Part shown: positions 53,935-63,700 of the stretch, one piece after another
Position numbering within the stretch: the stretch's first letter is position 1
Layout of the letters: the number at the start of each line of letters is the position of its first letter
NCBI GenBank assembly: GCA_017619355.1
Contig: JAFZSO010000036.1
Location: 1-64,000, forward strand
Length of the DNA: 64,000 nucleotides
DNA from: Muribaculaceae bacterium
GTDB lineage: Bacteria; Bacteroidota; Bacteroidia; Bacteroidales; Muribaculaceae
Direction of reading: 5' to 3'
Translations under genes and position numbers: made by a program
The notes under the pieces: generated by a model
Database searches by the model: none
What the model saw: the letters and a program-made list of their open reading frames with translations, nothing else
Told to the model about the DNA's origin: nothing

Positions 53935-54660
53935 TCATTTTAAAATGCGAGAGTTATCGGCATAACTGTAGAAGTTGCCGCCACGGCACACAATGATGTG
54001 GTCGAGCAGAGAGATGCCCACGGCATCGCAACCCGCCTTGACCTGACGGGTGAGATTATCGTCCTGCGGACTGGGCTTGACGGTATCAGAAGGATGGTTG
54101 TGCGCCAGAATCATGCCATCGGCAAGATGCTCGAGGGCTGTGCGCAAAATGATTTTCACATCGCCCACCGCCATGGCCGTACCGCCCGAACTCACGCGAT
54201 AGCTGCCCATGATGCGGCGTCCGCGGTTGAGCAGCATGATCCATATCTCCTCATGCTCAAGATGCTCCATGCGCTGACGCAGATACTGGTAAGCATCTTT
54301 GCTCTCACGCACCACCGAGTCTTCCTCAAACTTCTCGAGCTGATAGCGCCGCGAGAGCTCGAGGGCGGCAAGCACCTCGATGGCCTTGACCTCGCCAATG
54401 CCCTTGTAGCGCATAAGGTCGCGAATGCTGTTGCGTGCCACAAGATAGAGCTTACCGTTGTGGTCGCGCAAGATGCGCTGACACAGTTCCACAACCGACT
54501 CTCCTGGAGTGCCGCTGCCAATGATGATGGCAAGCAGTTCAGCCGTAGTGAGTGCTTCAAAACCCTTGAGCTTAGCCTTCTCGCGAGGGCGGTCTTCGGC
54601 AACAAGCTGCTCCTTGAGTGCACGCGATAACTGACTATTTATGGTGATATCCTCTTCCAT
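53935..54660 (-). CDS. radC: RadC-family JAB-domain protein
   Basis: The protein (241 residues) has a UPF0758/RadC layout. The N-terminal HhH segment (GFEALTTAELLAIIIGSG) is followed by the JAMM motif ILAHNHPSDTVKPSPQDD, with His-x-His and the distal Asp. The protein was once proposed as a DNA repair factor; its true function is unclear. The ATG at 54660 gives the family N-terminus. It lies 12 bases after the glycosyltransferase gene on the same strand. Confidence 0.9.
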   Translation of the reverse strand: MEEDITINSQLSRALKEQLVAEDRPREKAKLKGFEALTTAELLAIIIGSGTPGESVVELCQRILRDHNGKLYLVARNSIRDLMRYKGIGEVKAIEVLAALELSRRYQLEKFEEDSVVRESKDAYQYLRQRMEHLEHEEIWIMLLNRGRRIMGSYRVSSGGTAMAVGDVKIILRTALEHLADGMILAHNHPSDTVKPSPQDDNLTRQVKAGCDAVGISLLDHIIVCRGGNFYSYADNSRILK

Positions 54661-54672
54661 GACAATCAAAAA

Positions 54673-55671
54673 TTACTTGCCCTTGCGCATGGCTATCTCC
54701 TGCTGCACATCGCGGCCATGCCCCAACACGATTTTCCACACAAAGGCCTTCAGGAACCCATAGCCGTAGCAGCCAAGCTGCACGAAACTGGTAACAACTG
54801 CCATCGAGGCAATCTTGAGACTGCGCGTCTTGAAAAGGGCACTCACCCACAACAGCACCACATAGAGCGCCAACGGCAGAATGCACCACCAGCGCCAGAA
54901 GATGGCGAGCAGTATGAGTGCAAGGCACCCCAACACAAACACGGCAGGCAATGTATGGACGAGCTTGAGCGAGTCGGGGTAAAGCAGTTTGAGGGAGATG
55001 CGCGACATGCCGAAGACGTAGGTCTGGCGGGCAAACTTGGCAAGACTAGTACGGCGCTTGTGGTAAACATAGGCCTCTCGGATGAGCCTGATGTCAAAGC
55101 CAGCCTGGCGGATGCGGGTGCTCATGTCAATGTCTTCGCTGAACATCTCGCGGAAGCCCCCCACCCGCTCCCACACCTCGCGGCTATAGCCCATGTTGAA
55201 GGAGCGCGGCACAAACTTCTCGAGCTGAACCTTTCCGCCACGTATGCCTCCCGTTGTGAGGAAAGACGTCATCGAGAAGTTGATGGCCTTCTGCACATCG
55301 GTGAAGTCGTCGCTCGCCCCATCGGGTCCACCAAAGCACGGCACATAGTGCCGCTTGAGTGCCCTGGCAAGGGTGGCAAAATACTGGTCAGGGATGACGC
55401 AATCACTGTCGAAGAAGATGAAATACTGGCCACGGGCGCGCTCTATGCCATAGTTGCGGGCAATGCTGCGCCCCTCGTTCTCCTTGTAGTAGTAGTGCAG
55501 GTCCAGCTTGCCCTCGAAAGCCTTCGCCTCGGCCTCGCAAGGCACAGTGGAGCCATCCTCTACCAGCAGCACCTCAAAGTCTTTCGATGTCTGGCGGCTT
55601 AGGCTTCGCAACAGGTCGCGCACCTCGTCGGTGCGGTTATACACGGGAACTATGACTGAAAAATAAGGCAT
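54673..55671 (-). CDS. Family 2 glycosyltransferase
   Basis: The 332-residue GT2 begins PYFSVIVPVYNRTDEVRDLL. It has LLVEDGSTV, NYGIERARGQYFIFFDSDC with the DxD-type motif, and an acceptor-site SEDIDMSTRIR. Two or three C-terminal membrane helices follow (about residues 240-320). It probably transfers a sugar to an envelope lipid or polysaccharide. The ATG at 55671 is chosen because upstream codons add residues without homology to the family start. Confidence 0.85.
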   Translation of the reverse strand: MPYFSVIVPVYNRTDEVRDLLRSLSRQTSKDFEVLLVEDGSTVPCEAEAKAFEGKLDLHYYYKENEGRSIARNYGIERARGQYFIFFDSDCVIPDQYFATLARALKRHYVPCFGGPDGASDDFTDVQKAINFSMTSFLTTGGIRGGKVQLEKFVPRSFNMGYSREVWERVGGFREMFSEDIDMSTRIRQAGFDIRLIREAYVYHKRRTSLAKFARQTYVFGMSRISLKLLYPDSLKLVHTLPAVFVLGCLALILLAIFWRWWCILPLALYVVLLWVSALFKTRSLKIASMAVVTSFVQLGCYGYGFLKAFVWKIVLGHGRDVQQEIAMRKGK

Positions 55672-55746
55672 AACAGGCGCTTTGAATGGTTTTCTATGCA
55701 AATTTAGAGAAGATTCTCGGCTCAGGCAACTTTCATCAGCATTATT

Positions 55747-55778
55747 TTTGGTTATTAATGGAAATCAACTTAACTTTG
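55747..55778 (+). promoter_or_regulatory. Promoter of the secreted endonuclease gene
   Basis: TTTG at 55747-55750, a 20-base spacer and TAACTTTG at 55771-55778 lie 41 bases before the ATG. Confidence 0.75.
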
Positions 55779-55819
55779 CATAATTATAAATACCAGATAT
55801 AAACTAATAATAGAAATAT

Positions 55820-57493
55820 ATGCGCAAGATTTACCTTACCCTCGCCCTTGTGATGGCAGCCATAACTGCCATGGGTACCGTATCTAAAGGCTACTATAAG
55901 AGTCTCGACGGCAAAAGCGGACAGGCACTGAAAGATGCCATTTTCAACCTCATTCGTCCTCACACAGCTGTCTACTACAGCAGTCTGTGGTACTACTTCT
56001 GCACCACCGACTGCAGAGCCGACGATCCCAGTCGCGTGTGGGACATGTACTCTAACGAGGAGTATTACTTCCGCGGCTCCAGTTCTGTTCCCGGCATGAA
56101 CAAAGAGCACTCCCTGCCCAAGAGCTGGTGGGGAGGAGGCGACGATATCACCATTTATCCGAGTTACACCGACCTGTATCACCTCTACCCCAGCGACGCC
56201 GAAGCCAACACTGCCAAGCTGCACTGGCCACTGGGCGAGGTTTCGACTGTATCGTTCAATAACGGTGTATCAAAGACGGGTACACCCAAAACCGGACAAG
56301 GTGGTGGTGCTGGCACCGTGTTCGAACCCGATGACCAGTACAAAGGCGATTTTGCCCGCACCTACTTCTATATGGCAACCTGCTATCAGGACTACACTTG
56401 GAAGTACACTTTCATGATGAGCAACAATAGCGCTGACTGGAAGACGCTCAACGAATGGTCGGTAGCACTGCTGCTGCGCTGGGCCCGAGAAGACCCTGTG
56501 AGCGACAAGGAAAAGAACCGCAACGATGCTGTTAGCCGCATCCAGAATAACCGCAACCCGTTTATCGACAATCCAGAACTCATCGAGTACATCTGGGGCG
56601 ATAAGCAAGGCCAGGTGTATAACGGTGAAGGAGGCGATGTGGATGGTGACCCCGAGATCATCAGCCCCACCCAGGGCACTGTGCTCGACTTTGGCGAGGT
56701 GGCCATAGGCAAATCTCTGCAGTACACCGTTTATATCAAAGGCCAGAACCTGACCAACGACCTGAGCGTCCAACTCTACAAAAACGACTACAAGATGTTC
56801 TCCATCAATGTGACGAGCATCGACCGCACCATTGCCAACTCTGAAGACGGCTATCCGCTGGTCATCACCTACACCCCGACGACCGTAGGCGACCACACTG
56901 CCAAGCTGCTCATCAGCGACGGCGGACTTGTAGGCAGCATAGGCGTGGAATTGCTTGCAAAATGCTGCGAAGTGCCCACTCTCACCGCCATTAATGCACT
57001 GCCGGCCACCGAGATCACCGACAACAGCTATTTGGCCAACTGGGAACCTGCCACACAGGAGATTGACCACTACCTGCTGACCCGCACCGTTTATGACAAG
57101 GACAACAACATCGTGCTCAACGAGACACTCAATATTGATGCCGAAGAAACCAGCTACGGAGTTACCGACTTTGCAGCCGACCAGACGCAGACCTACAGTG
57201 TGCAGACCTCACGCTTGGGCTACGAATCGCCTGCCTCCAATGTGATTACCGTGACCCGCACCGGCATCGACAATGTATTCGTCAGCAAGCCGCTTGCCAT
57301 CATTCCCATGGACGGCGCCATTCTGGTGAAGTGCAGCGAACCGCTTGGCAAGGCCCGCATCTTCAATGTGAACGGACAACTCGTGAAAGAAATCCGCAAT
57401 CTTGAGAACGATGTCATCATCGAGCTGCCCAGAGGTGTCTACTTCATGACGACAAGCTCCAGCAACAAGGCATTTAAAGTGATTATCAAATAA
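55820..57493 (+). CDS. Secreted endonuclease I with type IX-like sorting domain
   Basis: The protein (557 residues) starts with a signal peptide, then an EndA/endonuclease I domain with the His-containing active-site segment NKEHSLPKSWWGGG, HLYPSDAEANTAK, and CYQDYTWKY. After residue 275 come beta-rich domains (FGEVAIGKSLQYTVYIKG), a fibronectin-like segment and a C-terminal FNVNGQLVKEIRN to RGVYFMTTSSS. That ending looks like a T9SS type A sorting tail. Likely roles are extracellular DNA degradation and nutrient release. Confidence 0.85.
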   Translation: MRKIYLTLALVMAAITAMGTVSKGYYKSLDGKSGQALKDAIFNLIRPHTAVYYSSLWYYFCTTDCRADDPSRVWDMYSNEEYYFRGSSSVPGMNKEHSLPKSWWGGGDDITIYPSYTDLYHLYPSDAEANTAKLHWPLGEVSTVSFNNGVSKTGTPKTGQGGGAGTVFEPDDQYKGDFARTYFYMATCYQDYTWKYTFMMSNNSADWKTLNEWSVALLLRWAREDPVSDKEKNRNDAVSRIQNNRNPFIDNPELIEYIWGDKQGQVYNGEGGDVDGDPEIISPTQGTVLDFGEVAIGKSLQYTVYIKGQNLTNDLSVQLYKNDYKMFSINVTSIDRTIANSEDGYPLVITYTPTTVGDHTAKLLISDGGLVGSIGVELLAKCCEVPTLTAINALPATEITDNSYLANWEPATQEIDHYLLTRTVYDKDNNIVLNETLNIDAEETSYGVTDFAADQTQTYSVQTSRLGYESPASNVITVTRTGIDNVFVSKPLAIIPMDGAILVKCSEPLGKARIFNVNGQLVKEIRNLENDVIIELPRGVYFMTTSSSNKAFKVIIK

Positions 57494-57531
57494 CTATCAT
57501 AAAACAACTTATAAAAAACTTACAGAAAACT

Positions 57532-58728
57532 ATGCCAAAGATTTCACAACGCGGCTTCGACATGCCCGCATCGCCCATCCGCAAACTGGCGCCCTTTGCT
57601 GTAGCAGCAAAGCAAAAAGGCATCAAGGTGTATCACCTCAATATCGGACAACCCGATATCGCCACCCCTCAAGAGGGCCTCGACGCTCTCAAGAACGTGG
57701 ATCGCAAGGTGCTCGAGTATTCCCCCTCACAGGGCTACCAGAGCTACCTCGACAAACTCGTGGGCTACTACAATCGTTACAACATCAACCTGGAATCTGG
57801 CAACATCTTAGTCACTTGCGGTGGTAGCGAGGCCCTGCAGTTTGCCTTCCTCGCCTGCTTCAATCCCGGCGACGAACTCATTGTTCCCGAACCAGTCTAT
57901 GCCAATTATATGGGCTTTGCCTGTGAGATGGGCGTGAAAGTGCGCACCATCACCACCAAAATCGAGAATGGCTTTGCCTTGCCACCGATTGAGGAGTTTG
58001 AAAAACTTATCAACGAGCGCACTCGTGCCATCATGATATGCAACCCCAACAACCCCACCGGACAACTCTATTCCGACGATGAACTCATGCAGTTGCGCGA
58101 TTTGGTTAAGAAGCATGACCTGTATCTCATCAGCGATGAGGTCTATCGTGAATTCCGCTATAGCGACAAGCCGTATCTGAGCGCTTTGCACCTTGAGGGT
58201 ATCGAGGACAACGCCATTGTCATCGACTCGGTATCCAAGCGTTACAGCGAGTGCGGTATCCGCATCGGCGCTTTCATCACACGCAACAAGCAACTCATGA
58301 CCACTGTCATGAAGTTTGCCCAGGCCCGCCTTAGCCCCCCATTGATTGGTCAGATTGTCGCCGAGGCTTCACTCGACGCACCTCAGGATTACCATCAGGG
58401 AGTGTATGACGAGTACATCGCTCGTCGCAATTGCCTGGTTGAGGGTCTGAACAAGATTCCCGGAGTCTTTGCCCCAATGCCCACCGGTGCATTCTATGCT
58501 ATGGTCAAGTTGCCGGTGCAAGACTGCGACGACTTCTGCCGCTGGTGCCTCGAGGAGTTCAACTACGAGGGCGAGACCGTGATGATGGCTCCTGCCACCG
58601 GTTTCTATGCTACCCCAGGCTTAGGCAAGAACGAGGTGCGCATGGCCTACGTGCTCAAGAAAGCCGACCTGGAACGCGCGCTCATCGTGCTCGAAAAAGC
58701 CCTTGAGGCCTACAGTGCCTGCAAATAA
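57532..58728 (+). CDS. Class I/II PLP-dependent aminotransferase (AspC-like)
   Basis: The 398-residue protein has the fold type I layout: YHLNIGQPDIATPQ, a cofactor-binding CGGSEALQFAF, MICNPNNPTGQLYS, LISDEVYREFRY, and the PLP-lysine DSVSKRYSECGIRIG. The end is FYATPGLGKNEVRMAYV. It probably transaminates aspartate or another amino acid. The substrate cannot be fixed from sequence. It follows the endonuclease gene by 38 bases and has its own terminator. Confidence 0.9.
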   Translation: MPKISQRGFDMPASPIRKLAPFAVAAKQKGIKVYHLNIGQPDIATPQEGLDALKNVDRKVLEYSPSQGYQSYLDKLVGYYNRYNINLESGNILVTCGGSEALQFAFLACFNPGDELIVPEPVYANYMGFACEMGVKVRTITTKIENGFALPPIEEFEKLINERTRAIMICNPNNPTGQLYSDDELMQLRDLVKKHDLYLISDEVYREFRYSDKPYLSALHLEGIEDNAIVIDSVSKRYSECGIRIGAFITRNKQLMTTVMKFAQARLSPPLIGQIVAEASLDAPQDYHQGVYDEYIARRNCLVEGLNKIPGVFAPMPTGAFYAMVKLPVQDCDDFCRWCLEEFNYEGETVMMAPATGFYATPGLGKNEVRMAYVLKKADLERALIVLEKALEAYSACK

Positions 58729-58744
58729 ACCCGAATGATAACCC

Positions 58745-58784
58745 GATGTGCCGAAAGCCTACACTTTTGGCACATCTTTTTTTC
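58745..58784 (+). terminator. Terminator of the aminotransferase gene
   Basis: Stem GATGTGCC and its complement, extended by A/T pairs, is followed by a run of eight T residues, 16 bases after the stop. Confidence 0.8.
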
Positions 58785-58807
58785 AACTGCCATCGTCTTC
58801 ACGCTTT

Positions 58808-59671
58808 ATGCTGCACAACAACACCAAAGCCAAGAACACGCCACTTATTATCTATGCCATCCTGCTCATCATAGCTGTGGTGGCGATGATTGCACTCAAG
58901 CGTTGTGGCAATGCGCACTTTGGCACAAAGGCCGGCTTTGCGCAAAGTGGTGGCGACACGCTCGACATAGGCATCGAGTACTCTCCCATCACCTACTACA
59001 CCTACAACGACACGCTGGGCGGCTTCGACTACGATCTGCTCAGGCTCATCTCCAGCCAGCAGCAGGTGCCCATGAAGTTTCACCCCATCGTCACGCTCGA
59101 GAAAGCGCTCGATGGTGTTCAGAAAGGTGATTTTGACCTGGTGGCGGCACAGTTCCCAGTCACCGCTCAAAACAAGAAGCAATTCCTGTTCACCGACCCT
59201 GTGTATCTCGATCGGCAGGTGCTTGTGCAGCGCAAGGACCCGAAGAACGGCAAGGCACATGTGAAGTCGCAGCTCGACCTTGCCGGCTGCACGCTGCACA
59301 TCGTGAAAGGGTCGCCCATGAAGGAGCGCATCGAGGGGCTAAGCCGCGAGATTGGTAGCGACATACACATCGTGGTCGACGACGTTTACGGTCCCGAGCA
59401 ACTCTTCCTGCAGGTGGTGACCAGCGAAATTGACTATGCCGTGATGAACGAGGCCATTGCTACGAGTCTGGCCAAAAATTATGCCAAGAAGGTAGACGTG
59501 AACACAGCCATCAGCTTTTCGCAATTCCAGTCGTGGGTCATCAACAAGCGCAATGCCGAGCTTTGCGACAAGTTCAATGAGTGGCTCCAGCAGGCCAAGG
59601 AGTCAAAGCAATACCAGCGGCTCACCGCACGCTATTTCCCGAACAACAACCAAAACGACATCTCTAATTAA
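58808..59671 (+). CDS. Membrane-anchored family 3 solute-binding-like protein
   Basis: The 287-residue protein has an N-terminal anchor (about residues 10-32). A SBP_bac_3-type fold follows: LDIGIEYSPITYYTYNDTLGGFDYDLL, the motif FDLVAAQFPVTAQNKKQFLFTDPVY and a C-terminal SWVINKRNAEL. The same module is found in MltF without the transglycosylase half, which is absent here. It could sense amino acids or murein-derived ligands. The start is the ATG after the upstream terminator. The lipoprotein gene follows 22 bases later. Confidence 0.75.
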   Translation: MLHNNTKAKNTPLIIYAILLIIAVVAMIALKRCGNAHFGTKAGFAQSGGDTLDIGIEYSPITYYTYNDTLGGFDYDLLRLISSQQQVPMKFHPIVTLEKALDGVQKGDFDLVAAQFPVTAQNKKQFLFTDPVYLDRQVLVQRKDPKNGKAHVKSQLDLAGCTLHIVKGSPMKERIEGLSREIGSDIHIVVDDVYGPEQLFLQVVTSEIDYAVMNEAIATSLAKNYAKKVDVNTAISFSQFQSWVINKRNAELCDKFNEWLQQAKESKQYQRLTARYFPNNNQNDISN

Positions 59672-59693
59672 ACATCTATAACACGCATATAAT

Positions 59694-60560
59694 ATGAAAA
59701 CTGTAACCACCCTGCTCGCTGCCTTACTCATCGGCGTCACCGCTGTGGCATGCGGCACACAAAAAACTGCACAGATGAACAACAAACCAGAAAAGCTCGA
59801 AGAGACGCAAATCGAAAAGTTCGTAACCTTCCTTGAAAAGCCCGACTACTCATTCCGAGAGGCTCTTTTCATGGAGGCCCCCGACTATTTCATCTCTAAG
59901 ATGCCATTGCTCTCACTCGACCAGCTCGAGGGTTTCCTGAAAATCGTTGAAGGGATGGAAAAAGAGAACAACATGCATCTTAAAAGGAAAGATCAGATCG
60001 ACGCTTCCATGAAAGGAGGCTTCGAGGCCGCTGTCGCGAAATACAGTTCGAAACCCGACGAGGTCATGAAGAACATCCAGGAGAGAGTCGATAACAGCCA
60101 GAAGCTTGCCCTGCTCAAGTCCATGCTCAGCAGCAACATCGAGAAAAAGCGTGACCAGGTGTTCAAAGTGCCTGAAGGTGACCTCGTGTACTACGAAGAC
60201 CGCACCTTCGGCGGCATGATGCCTGGCACCACCTATAGGCTTGAGAAAAAGACCGACGGCAAGACCTATCTCACCTCCACCCTGGGTTGGAGAGGCGACA
60301 CCACCATCGTGGTGCCCGACGCCACACTCGCCCATGTGCAGAAGCTCTTTATCGAGGGCAAGGGCTACGAAGTGGCTCCCCTCTACATGACCCCTTTCCG
60401 CATCTACGATGCACCGTCATGGTCGTTGGAGGTAAGGTTCTCCAGCGGCGAAAGAATCTCATCAGACGGCCGTCAGTCGCACACCGACATCCAGGCCATT
60501 TGGGATATTCAGAAGTACCTCAAGGAAATCGCTCCCAAACCCAAACCCACCGACTATTGA
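59694..60560 (+). CDS. Lipoprotein of unknown function
   Basis: The 288-residue protein has a lipoprotein signal (lipobox AVAC at residue 20) and a mixed helix-strand domain (EKFVTFLEKPDYSFREALF, VYYEDRTFGGMMPGTTYRLE). It ends in a Lys/Pro-rich segment. I recognise no family. It probably shares a transcript with the solute-binding-like gene. Confidence 0.7.
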   Translation: MKTVTTLLAALLIGVTAVACGTQKTAQMNNKPEKLEETQIEKFVTFLEKPDYSFREALFMEAPDYFISKMPLLSLDQLEGFLKIVEGMEKENNMHLKRKDQIDASMKGGFEAAVAKYSSKPDEVMKNIQERVDNSQKLALLKSMLSSNIEKKRDQVFKVPEGDLVYYEDRTFGGMMPGTTYRLEKKTDGKTYLTSTLGWRGDTTIVVPDATLAHVQKLFIEGKGYEVAPLYMTPFRIYDAPSWSLEVRFSSGERISSDGRQSHTDIQAIWDIQKYLKEIAPKPKPTDY

Positions 60561-60588
60561 TCCCGCCCCCATAACCCCTCTAAACAAT

Positions 60589-60642
60589 TCCGAGGTCTCC
60601 AAGCTTTCAGAGTCCTCCGAGCACTCCGAGGTCTCCGAGATC
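60589..60642 (+). repeat. 9-bp tandem repeat, six units, in a 3' UTR
   Basis: The units are TCCGAGGTC, TCCAAGCTT, TCAGAGTCC, TCCGAGCAC, TCCGAGGTC and TCCGAGATC. They lie between the lipoprotein stop and the terminator, like the array at 4392-4427. Confidence 0.8.
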
Positions 60643-60663
60643 TTTAAACAACAAGCAAAAAAC

Positions 60664-60699
60664 AGAAAGGGAACGCTCTTGCATGAGCGCTCCCTTTCT
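60664..60699. terminator. Bidirectional hairpin terminator
   Basis: A 9-bp outer stem (AGAAAGGGA and its complement) and a 4-bp inner stem (GCTC-GAGC) enclose a 6-base loop. It lies between the convergent genes ending at 60560 and 60725. Confidence 0.75.
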
Positions 60700-60724
60700 T
60701 GTATATCGACAAATCTAAATTGTC

Positions 60725-63700
60725 TTAGAAGATGCGTTTGTCGCTAACAACCGAACCGTCGGTGTAACGAGTCACCACAATATTCACGCCCTCAAACGGA
60801 CGGTCACTCTCAATACCGGTCAGGTTGTAGTACTTCACGCCAGCCACTTCCTTGGTCTTCTGAACCACTTCAACACCAGTTACCACCTGGCTTGGATTGT
60901 CAGAAATCGTAGCCTTCCATTCTACCTCAAACGGGAACAAATTGTCGCCTGTCACCTCTGTTCCATCACTAGAGATAGTTTGACTTATATAGTAGTTCTG
61001 TTTCTTCGCCTGGGTATCCAATTGTCCCTCAGGATTAACAACACTTGCGCTTTGTTCATCCTGCTTCGTGTTATACAGATATGCAATCTTACCTGTCACT
61101 TCTTTCTCGCCTTCACCATCAGCAATGTTATACAAGCCCAGTGAAAGGATATCACCTACGATCAAATCAGGATCCAGTTCCGTAGGAGAAGCCTTGCCAA
61201 GCACGCGGTTTCCGCTCACAAGCTCAATATCCTTTTCACCCTCAAGACGCACCCAACGGTTCACACGGCTCATCTTGAAGTTAGTGGGACCCACTTCAGC
61301 CAAACCTAATTCGAAAGTGCTTTCTTTTTCCGACGACATGTTGTCATCCATTCTCAAGTATAACAGATAAGTGTACACATTGGGAGTAACATCGCGGTCA
61401 ATATACACAAGCGATACATCGGCCTTCATTTTAGTCGGAATCTGACTATTGTAGCCATTATGTATAATGTGATCTGCCAATAATGTGGGATACTTATTCG
61501 TTAAGTTGTAGTTGTAGTTTCTTGGTGCAGTCTCATCCAACACACCGGTTACACCTGTGAGGTCAAGAGCACGCAGATAGTTACTGTTAAAAGTGAATGT
61601 TGAGTTTTGATTAACTGGACCACCATGTTGTGAAGCTTGTTTTGTGCCCAGATTGGTACAACCATTCAATATGATTTCACGCAATTCACAACCTATAACA
61701 CTTACATTATATAGATAGCGGCAACCAGTCAAATCAAGCACATTGTCCTCAAAGGTGTTGTAGTCAGCCACAAGATTTTCCAAACCGGTCATGTCTTTAC
61801 AAACGCCGACAATATGATTCTCCTTTCCTAATTGCCACAATGTCAAAGAGTAAAGATTGACATCACCTGTCAGGTCTAATGTTTTTCCTGCAAATGAAGC
61901 ACAACTTCTAAGAGTTATTTTTTCCAGTGACACAAGTGGTGTTGGAATTGACAACTCAGCAAACTGAGGACAACTTTCAACAACTATTTCAGCCATTTTG
62001 TTGTTGCTCGTCAAATCTAATTCTGTAATGACATCTTGATACATCAGCTGGATGTAATTAAGATTTGTGCAACCTGATACATTCACCTCAGTAAGATTGC
62101 TGCCATACCTACAAGTGAAGCTTTCCAGATTAGTCAGATTTGACATGTCAAGAGCCTCGACAACCAATTTGTTGGTAGATGTTCCTGCAAAGAAGAATGT
62201 CTTCAAATTGGTGAACCACTCAATACCTGTGAAGTCGGTAATCTTGGCATAGTCGGCATTACTCGAAGCGTAGATGTTCATACTAGTCACGGCGTCAAGT
62301 TCGGCCCGGCTCAGCCACCAGTTGTCATTCTTGTCATACTTGTCTTGAACAAACTGACGGAAATTTGGATCGGGGAAGTATTCAGCAATGATAGGAATCA
62401 CCTCCAGACGAGTCACCATCCACTTGCTGGCGGTGCCATTATCTAGCGTGAAGCCGAAGGTGTCATCGTTATCTACACACAGATAGTGACGCTTGCCAGG
62501 TGTCATGTGGCTCAAATAGAAGGTAACTGCCTGATTGCCACCAGCCTTCTCAATGAGATAATCACGAATCCCGTTAAAGTTAGGTATCAATGGAATATCT
62601 ACGCACAGGTAAACCGAAGCGTCATCGTCGCCAGTCTTCACAATGCGCATAGTGAACATCTGGTCGAGGAAGTCGGTAGGATAACCACCTTCTTCAAGTG
62701 CATCCTTGAAGCTGCTCTTAATCATGTCCAGAGTAGCAATCATGTCGCCATCGCCACGATATTGCTTCATCACGCTTACATTGCCATCTTCATCAAAGTC
62801 AAGGGCGATGATGTCGGCATCGTCTTCAGTCTCGGCAGTCACATCAGCAAGGGTTGCGTTCACAAGTTGTACGTATTTGCCTGTCAACTTGTTGTTGATG
62901 TAGTAATACCAAGGTTCGGTGAACAAGTCGTCATCGGTAGGATTAATCTGTGCATTTTCAACAAGCCACTTGCTGGCGGTACCGTTGTCGAGCGTGAAGC
63001 CGAAGGTGTCATCTCCATCAACGCACAGGTAGTGGCGCTTGCCAGCCGTCATGTTGCTTAAGTAGAATGTGACAGCAGGATTATCTGTCAGCCCGAGCAA
63101 ATACCCTTTGATATCGCCGAAGTTCTCAATTGCGGGAACATCAACTGCCAAGTAAACTGAACCGTCGTCGTCACCAGTCATGACCATCTTCATGGTGAAC
63201 ATCTGGTCGAGGAAATTGGTTTCAAAGCCACCTGCCTCAAGAGCATCCTTGAAGCTGCTCTTAATCATGTTCAGGGTAGCAATCATGTCGCCATCACCAT
63301 CATACTGCTGCATTGTCGAAACAGCACCTTCATCGTTGAAGTCAAGTATGATAATGTCGGCATCATCCTTGTTCTCAGCAGTCACATCGGCAAGTTGAGA
63401 GTTCTCAAGCTTCACATACATGCCGCTCTGCTTATTATTAATGTAATAGAGTCCTGGAGTGGTGAATAGGATATCGCCATCTTCAGTGATTTTAGCCTCA
63501 TTAACGAGCCACTTGCTTGCTGAGCCGTTATTGAGAGAGAAACCGAAGGTGTCGTCACCATCAACGCACAGGTAATGGCGCTTGCCTGCAGTCATATTGC
63601 TTAAGTAGAATGTGACAGCAGGATTCTCAGTCATACCGAGCAAATATGCTTTGATTTCATCAAAATTCCTGATTTTGGGAACATCAACAACCATATACAC

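Noticed and set aside
58745-58776. TGCC and GGCA pair near 58.75 kb as another island operator
   Set aside because: The spacing is 16 bases, not 7, it lies in a terminator stem, and no -7 box follows.
58735-58807. Longer N-terminus for the solute-binding-like protein
   Set aside because: It would be translated through a terminator hairpin and T-run; the ATG at 58808 starts a clean membrane anchor.
62486-63398. Plus-strand frames opposite the large surface gene
   Set aside because: They are antisense shadows of the repeat units with no promoter or family match.
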